Positions 60,358-64,000 of a DNA stretch of 64,000 nucleotides are shown piece by piece (the stretch's first letter is position 1; each line of letters begins with the position of its first letter). The notes under the pieces are model-generated. The model saw nothing but the letters and a program-made list of their open reading frames with translations. It had not been told where the DNA came from and did not search any database. Both the position numbers and the translations under genes were made by a program. This stretch comes from Cristatella mucedo (Eukaryota > Bryozoa > Phylactolaemata > Cristatellidae), in the NCBI GenBank assembly GCA_009760855.2, contig WPIO01000040.1, forward strand, positions 2,324,501 to 2,388,500. The letters are read 5' to 3'.

Positions 60358-62286
60358 TTATTATATGTTATATGTGTTTCATTATATGTTATATGTTTAA
60401 TTTTTATTATAATTTTAATTTTAATAATAAGTTTACTTTTTGTGTTTTTAATGTACTTAACGTTTTATTATATATTATGTGCATATATAGTATAACAATA
60501 CTAGCTGACTTAACAGCCTCTTTTGTATAGCGACAGAAGAGCATTTACGGCTATCACCACCGCTTGCAGGTGCAATAAAATAAAAATAAATAAATATAAT
60601 TTATTTGTATAGTGCCCCAAGAGAACTTAATCTCTATTCAGGCGCTTTAAAATACAGGATCGCCCACCGCCGTATTCGAACCCATGACCTCAGGACCGAG
60701 GTCGTGAGATGAAACCGCCTTACCTAGTGCGTGCCATCACGGCTCACATACCTCGTTTCAGTGCCGACGTGGCCGTCGTGCAGCTCATGGATGCGTTCCA
60801 GAAGCAATCGAGCGGAAGCAGCTCATATCGAGCCAGCATCCTCGTCAGCATCACCAACATCCTTCTCGTGCACGACCAGCTGGTGAGCGTTCGCGCCGTG
60901 GGGCGTCCAGCTCCTTTTGGGTGGCATCTCACCTCCTCCGGAACCACGAGCTTCTGATTGGTGAGCTCACTTCAGCGGTCACGACTTCCTTTGAAGCTCA
61001 ACGCCGACGTCAAAGACGTTTGTGAGCCGGCACTCACGGTGGCCGCACAGCCCAAGCGAGGCTGCTGCTCAGGCACCGGAAGCTGGCTGGCAGTGGAGCT
61101 TTACTGGGGTGGGCGGGCGGGTAAGCCGTCCCGACGAGGAAGAGGAAGAGGTGCAGAAAGAGAGGGGGGCAGCAGCAGCAGAGCTGACATTTGGTCCACA
61201 CTTAGCAGGCAGCACGGCCCTCGTCTGTAAGGCTGCTCATGTTTCGGCTGCTTTCGGTAGTTTGGGGTGCATTCGCGGCACGAAGCTTCGCTTCTGGTCA
61301 CCGAGGGGCAGCCACCTTTCGACGGCGTTGCAGGAGAGAAATGCTGACCTGTTCAAGGATTTCGCCGGCCTTCTCCTGGACGTGGTATCGCGCGTGAACG
61401 TGAGCGCGGACCGACACGTGCGCAGCAGCGCCTGCAGCTGCCTTCACGAGCTGGAGCTGGCGTATCCGGTCAGTGAGCGCCGCTGCTCAGCTCTCGTTTC
61501 CGACCGCTTCTCGTCGTCGTCTGCTGCTGCTCGATCGGCGCGTCGCGGCGGAATTGCGTATGCTCGCCGACGAAAGAAAAAAAAGGAACTGCCACCAGGC
61601 CCGACGTACCAGCGGCAGCATACCGCTTTCGCTTCGGTCGCGCAGGGCGAAGCATTTCCTCCTTCCGCTTCCGTCGCACAGGGCCTGCTTCGGAGGAAGC
61701 TGGAGCATTTGTATCAGATGGCGCGCCTCGAGAACACCACTGCCTTCCAGAGTTATCTCCTGCTGTTCGTGCGCGCACTGCTGCACGCTGCTCGCTGGGC
61801 CGCTCAGCAGCAGCCGGCAGCGGCGGCAGCAGTTGCCGGGTGAGAGCTCTGCAGCTGTGCAGGCTGCGACAGTTCGGCAGCCCACTGTTCACTGCCACGG
61901 TAGAGACGTAGCGAGTGGAGCGGCAGCAGCGGCGGCCGCGGTTGGGCAGTGGGCTTTGGGCCTCCAGCTGTCTGTCACTCCAAAGTGGCCAGTCGTCGTC
62001 GGCTGCCCAATGCTTGTCTAATTGTTGCCGTTGTTGCAGGGAAGATGGCGGTAAAGTTCTGTCCGAACTGCTCACGAAGCGCACCGAGCCGCTGAAGGTG
62101 AAGGCCGCCTGCAGCCGCTTGCCACTGTTGCCGCTAGGACCCCACTCGCACGGGCGCGTGCACGTGTCGCTTGCCTGCCTGGTCGAGGCAAGCGGTTCGG
62201 TGCAAGCTGGCAAGCGTTCTCTTTCTGTGTGCAGCCGCTGAACGTGGACCTCGGGCTGATGCAGCCGACGACGACGACGTTTGGCA
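56294..62286 (+). CDS. AP5B1: AP-5 complex subunit beta-1 (AP5B1)-like, 3'-partial
   Basis: AP5B1 is a large subunit of adaptor complex 5, which works with SPG11/SPG15 in late-endosome retrieval. Exons: 56294-56443, 59620-59714, 60762-60882, 61334-61468, 61682-61839, 62040-62097, and more tentatively 62235-62286. The first six give 239 codons in a continuous frame; the gene continues past the right edge. Supporting similarity to human AP5B1 as I remember it: SELLKALYSEVIPVSVKTRV against the region ending KLSEQTKVSLLAL; RHVRSSACSCLHELE against QATACECLRELE; then GLLRRKLEHLYQMA and LLLFVRALLH against the following leucine-rich helices. Helix-rich, no signal peptide, as expected for an adaptin trunk. 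The start ATG follows AACC. An unrelated HEAT-repeat protein is the alternative. Confidence 0.72.
56893..56936. repeat. 15-bp tandem repeat, about three copies
   Basis: CTCGTCCTTCACCAG repeated in AP5B1 intron 1. Confidence 0.75.
57955..58112 (+). mobile_element. tRNA-like SINE family 2, copy 1
   Basis: A-box-like GTGTTAAGGTGTC is followed after about 30 bp by the B-box GAGTTCAAATCC, then GCAAGCGGTGGTGGTAACCG, TTCTGCCGCTATGCAAATGA and GACTGTTAATATAG. The last block recurs at 58752-58926 and, reversed, at 60510-60585, which defines the family. Confidence 0.7.
58141..58322. repeat. 31-bp minisatellite, six copies
   Basis: Unit starts GGCTAAAAAAAAGTAGCTCT and ends GTCTCTATCTA. A-run length varies 7-8 and the last two units share a T-to-A change. 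It lies in AP5B1 intron 1. Confidence 0.95.
58386..58497 (+). mobile_element. LINE family A terminal fragment
   Basis: GCTGTGAGTGCGCTATTCAA, CATGGTCTTTATGACTTGGT, GAGTTACAGACGGAGATACA and a (TAACA)n tail. Confidence 0.8.
58675..58708. repeat. 16-bp perfect palindrome stem with 2-bp loop
   Basis: ATGACTAGACCCAAAG, then GT, then CTTTGGGTCTAGTCAT. It lies in AP5B1 intron 1 between an AT-rich stretch and a SINE family 2 copy. Confidence 0.92.
58752..58926 (+). mobile_element. tRNA-like SINE family 2, copy 2
   Basis: CACCTGGTTAAGGTGTGCTC, B-box-like GGCGGTTCGAGTCATG, then CTGCAGGCGGCGCCTGTTGT, TTCTGCTGCTATATAAATAA and GGCCGCTAATCAGCC, ending in CTTTACTTTACTT. Same order of blocks as 57955-58112. 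Confidence 0.7.
60510..60747 (-). mobile_element. Composite of SINE family 1 and the 3' part of SINE family 2
   Basis: Minus strand from 60747: GTGAGCCGTGATGGC, B-box GGTTCGAATAC, TAAAGCGCCTGAATAGAGAT, CTCTTGGGGCACTATACAAA and an AT-rich run to about 60586. It continues directly into CACCTGCAAGCGGTGGTGAT, TTCTGTCGCTATACAAAAGA and GGCTGTTAAGT of family 2. Its tRNA-like end stops about 14 bp before AP5B1 exon 3. Confidence 0.75.
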
Positions 62287-62526
62287 GTGAGAGCAAGGTT
62301 GGGCTCGATCGATCGCTCGCTCGCCAGGCTCGCCACTGCCGCTGCCTGCCCTTAGAAAAGAGCGCTGCTCTGTCACCGCCTGGCGCGCGTGCTCGGATTG
62401 CCCTCGCTCGGCGACGCTTTAATGACTTCATCTTTGGCTCGTCTTCCCTGCTTGTGCTGTGCCAATTTTTCTTTTTTTTCCGGTGCGATGGCACTTGCGG
62501 CCGCTTGGATGATTGCCGTATATTGT

Positions 62527-62608
62527 TTGATAATAATAATAATAATAGTAATGCACTTGATAAAGCACCCTCAGAGAACTCAATCTCTTCCTAGGCGCTT
62601 TACATTTG
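62527..62608 (-). mobile_element. LINE family B tail, minus strand
   Basis: Minus strand: AAATGTAAAGCGCCTAGGAA, GAGATTGAGTTCTCTGAGGG, TGCTTTATCAAGTGCATTAC and (TTA)n. Only the last 80 bp of the element are present. Confidence 0.8.
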
Positions 62609-62813
62609 TTTGGTCGTGCTGGCCGGTTCAGCAGTAGTCGCTCGCGCGAGTGAAGCAGGCAAGCTCACCTGTGTCGAGATTTTGTGTCGTCGAGGCATCG
62701 CAGCAGCAGCCTCGGCTGCTGCTGTTGGGGTCGGACTCTTGGTGACTGGGTGGGGGGGATCTAGCGTCCAGTGGCGAACGTCTGCATGCTGCTGTGGGGG
62801 AAGGGGGAGGTGT

Positions 62814-63946
62814 CGATCGGTCTGGCAGACGAGGCACTGGCATGGTTAAAATTGTACTTGTCTGATCGTTTTCAATCCGTGTCGTTTGGTGTTCAGGTCC
62901 CACCCACGAGACTGGTCACCTGTGGAGTCCCTCGAGGGTCAGACCTCGGTCCCTTGCTGTTCTCCATGATATACTGGACCTCTGGGAAAACTGTTTCAGG
63001 CCCATGGAATAGGATATCACTTTTATGCTGACGATACTCAGCTGTACTTGTCATTCCAACCGTGGGAATCTGCTGCAGCAACTGATGAACTGAATTCTTG
63101 CCTTGCCGACATTCGACCCTGGATTTTGGAAAATTTCTTGAAACTAAACGGCGATAAAACTGAACTGCTGCTCATAGGAAACCCCAAGTGTGTGGCTGGA
63201 TTAGAAGGCTTTGCTGTTCTGATAGGTGATGCTGTAGTGCGACCATCACCACGTGCTCGAAATTTAGGTGTCGTTTTCGACAGCTGCCTAAATTTCAAAA
63301 GCTTCATTCAGAAGACTGCTTCTACAGCTAGCCATCACGTCTGATCCCTATCTAAGATTAGGAGCTGTCTTCCACGGTGGCTTGCAGAAAATTTAACTAG
63401 CTCCTTAGTTCTGTCACAGCTTGATTATTGTTATTCCCTTTTGGCTGGGCTACCAAAAAAAGGCAACTAGGCCACTGCAAATGGCTATGAATATGGCTGC
63501 AAGCCTAGTCTTCAAGTCCCAGAGGTTTGACCATGCATCTCCTTTGCTAAAAGGGCTAGGATGGCTGCCGGTTGATCAACTGATACAGAGCAAAGTTCTT
63601 ACATTGACCCACAAGGCCCGCCACGGCTTGGCTCCTAACTACCTAGCTCAATGGCTGCACCAGTTTCAGCCTCCTCGTGCCCCCAGATCCTGTGTGGACA
63701 GTTTAGCTGTTCCATTCTTCCGCTCAAAGACCGTTGGTGACAGAAGCTTTAGCTCTGCAGGTCCTAGACTGTAGAACTCACTTCCACGATTCTTACGCAA
63801 CAACTACTCTCCTTGCTGCCGACTATGGCTCATCCTTTCAAGTGGTCCTGAGTTGCTACTTCCAGGCTACTCACTACCTCAACTGCTCTCCTGACTCTGC
63901 CATGCTTCACACTTTCTCTTTGTTTCGTGAAATGAAGTCTGTTGGT
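62814..63946 (+). mobile_element. LINE family A (CR1/L2-type), 5'-truncated RT copy
   Basis: Encodes LADEALAWLKLYLSD, TRLVTCGVPRGSDLGPLLFS, a frameshift near 63000, [17 protein letters not shown] (YADD codons from 63024), [34 protein letters not shown] and, after further breaks, LTHKARHGLAPNYLA. It is the plus-strand sister of 14588-15823 and lies in the last AP5B1-like intron of the window. Not functional. Confidence 0.9.
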
Positions 63947-64000
63947 GTGAAAGAACACGACGCTTGCAGCCTGCGAGCACTGGGCGGAGACCTCGCGATC

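Larger units (their letters stand above)
62287..64000 (+). other. AP5B1-like intron or further sequence to the right edge
   Basis: After the tentative exon 62235-62286 I find no further AP5B1-like exon. The stretch holds a family B LINE tail (62527-62608), a family A LINE (62814-63946) and about 50 bp of unassigned sequence at the edge. Confidence 0.5.

Noticed and set aside
61022..61843. 273-codon ORF taken as a single AP5B1 exon
   Set aside because: Only 61334-61468 and 61682-61839 show family-like sequence and good splice sites. The intervening Arg/Ser/Lys-rich stretch has GTCAGT and CACAG boundaries.

Overview
This is metazoan nuclear DNA. It has large multi-exon genes with GT-AG introns, degraded LINE and SINE copies, long microsatellites and no operon structure. 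I rebuilt exons by hand from splice sites, reading-frame phase and remembered family sequences. No alignment, RNA or database search was run. The species cannot be named from the window. The intron-rich genes and an AP-5 subunit argue against insects and nematodes; an invertebrate such as a lophotrochozoan is my guess.

Three protein genes account for the coding content. (1) Positions 996-30704, plus strand: 40 exons of a USP9X / fat facets (FAM) deubiquitinase. Only the N-terminal part (roughly 500 residues by comparison with human USP9X) lies upstream of the window. The exons join in a single frame of 2,209 codons plus stop. (2) Positions 36762-55606, minus strand: a complete 17-exon gene for GCNA, the germ-cell nuclear SprT-like metalloprotease. 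It has 1,175 codons plus stop. Its long acidic, disordered N-terminal half is built from three tandem copies of a three-exon cassette. (3) Position 56294 to the right edge, plus strand: the first six or seven exons of a gene resembling AP5B1, the beta subunit of adaptor complex AP-5. GCNA and the AP5B1-like gene are head to head, with 687 bp between start codons. USP9X and GCNA are convergent, with about 6 kb of transposon debris between their stop codons.

Mobile DNA fills the introns and the convergent intergenic region. There are two LINE families with CR1/L2-type reverse transcriptase, and a tRNA-derived SINE whose 3' tail matches the tail hairpin of one LINE family. A second tRNA-like SINE family, a 669-bp internally deleted pogo/Tigger-like element and one 320-bp hAT element are also present. 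The hAT element has a perfect 8-bp target duplication and very closely resembles the SPIN (Space Invaders) non-autonomous elements known for horizontal transfer among animals. Simple repeats ((GA)n, (CA)n, (AT)n, (GGA)n, short minisatellites) are abundant.

The three genes do not form a pathway. USP9X is a ubiquitin protease, GCNA a germline DNA-protein-crosslink protease and AP5B1 an endosomal sorting subunit. Their arrangement matters mainly for the shared GCNA/AP5B1 promoter interval and for the intragenic amplification inside GCNA.
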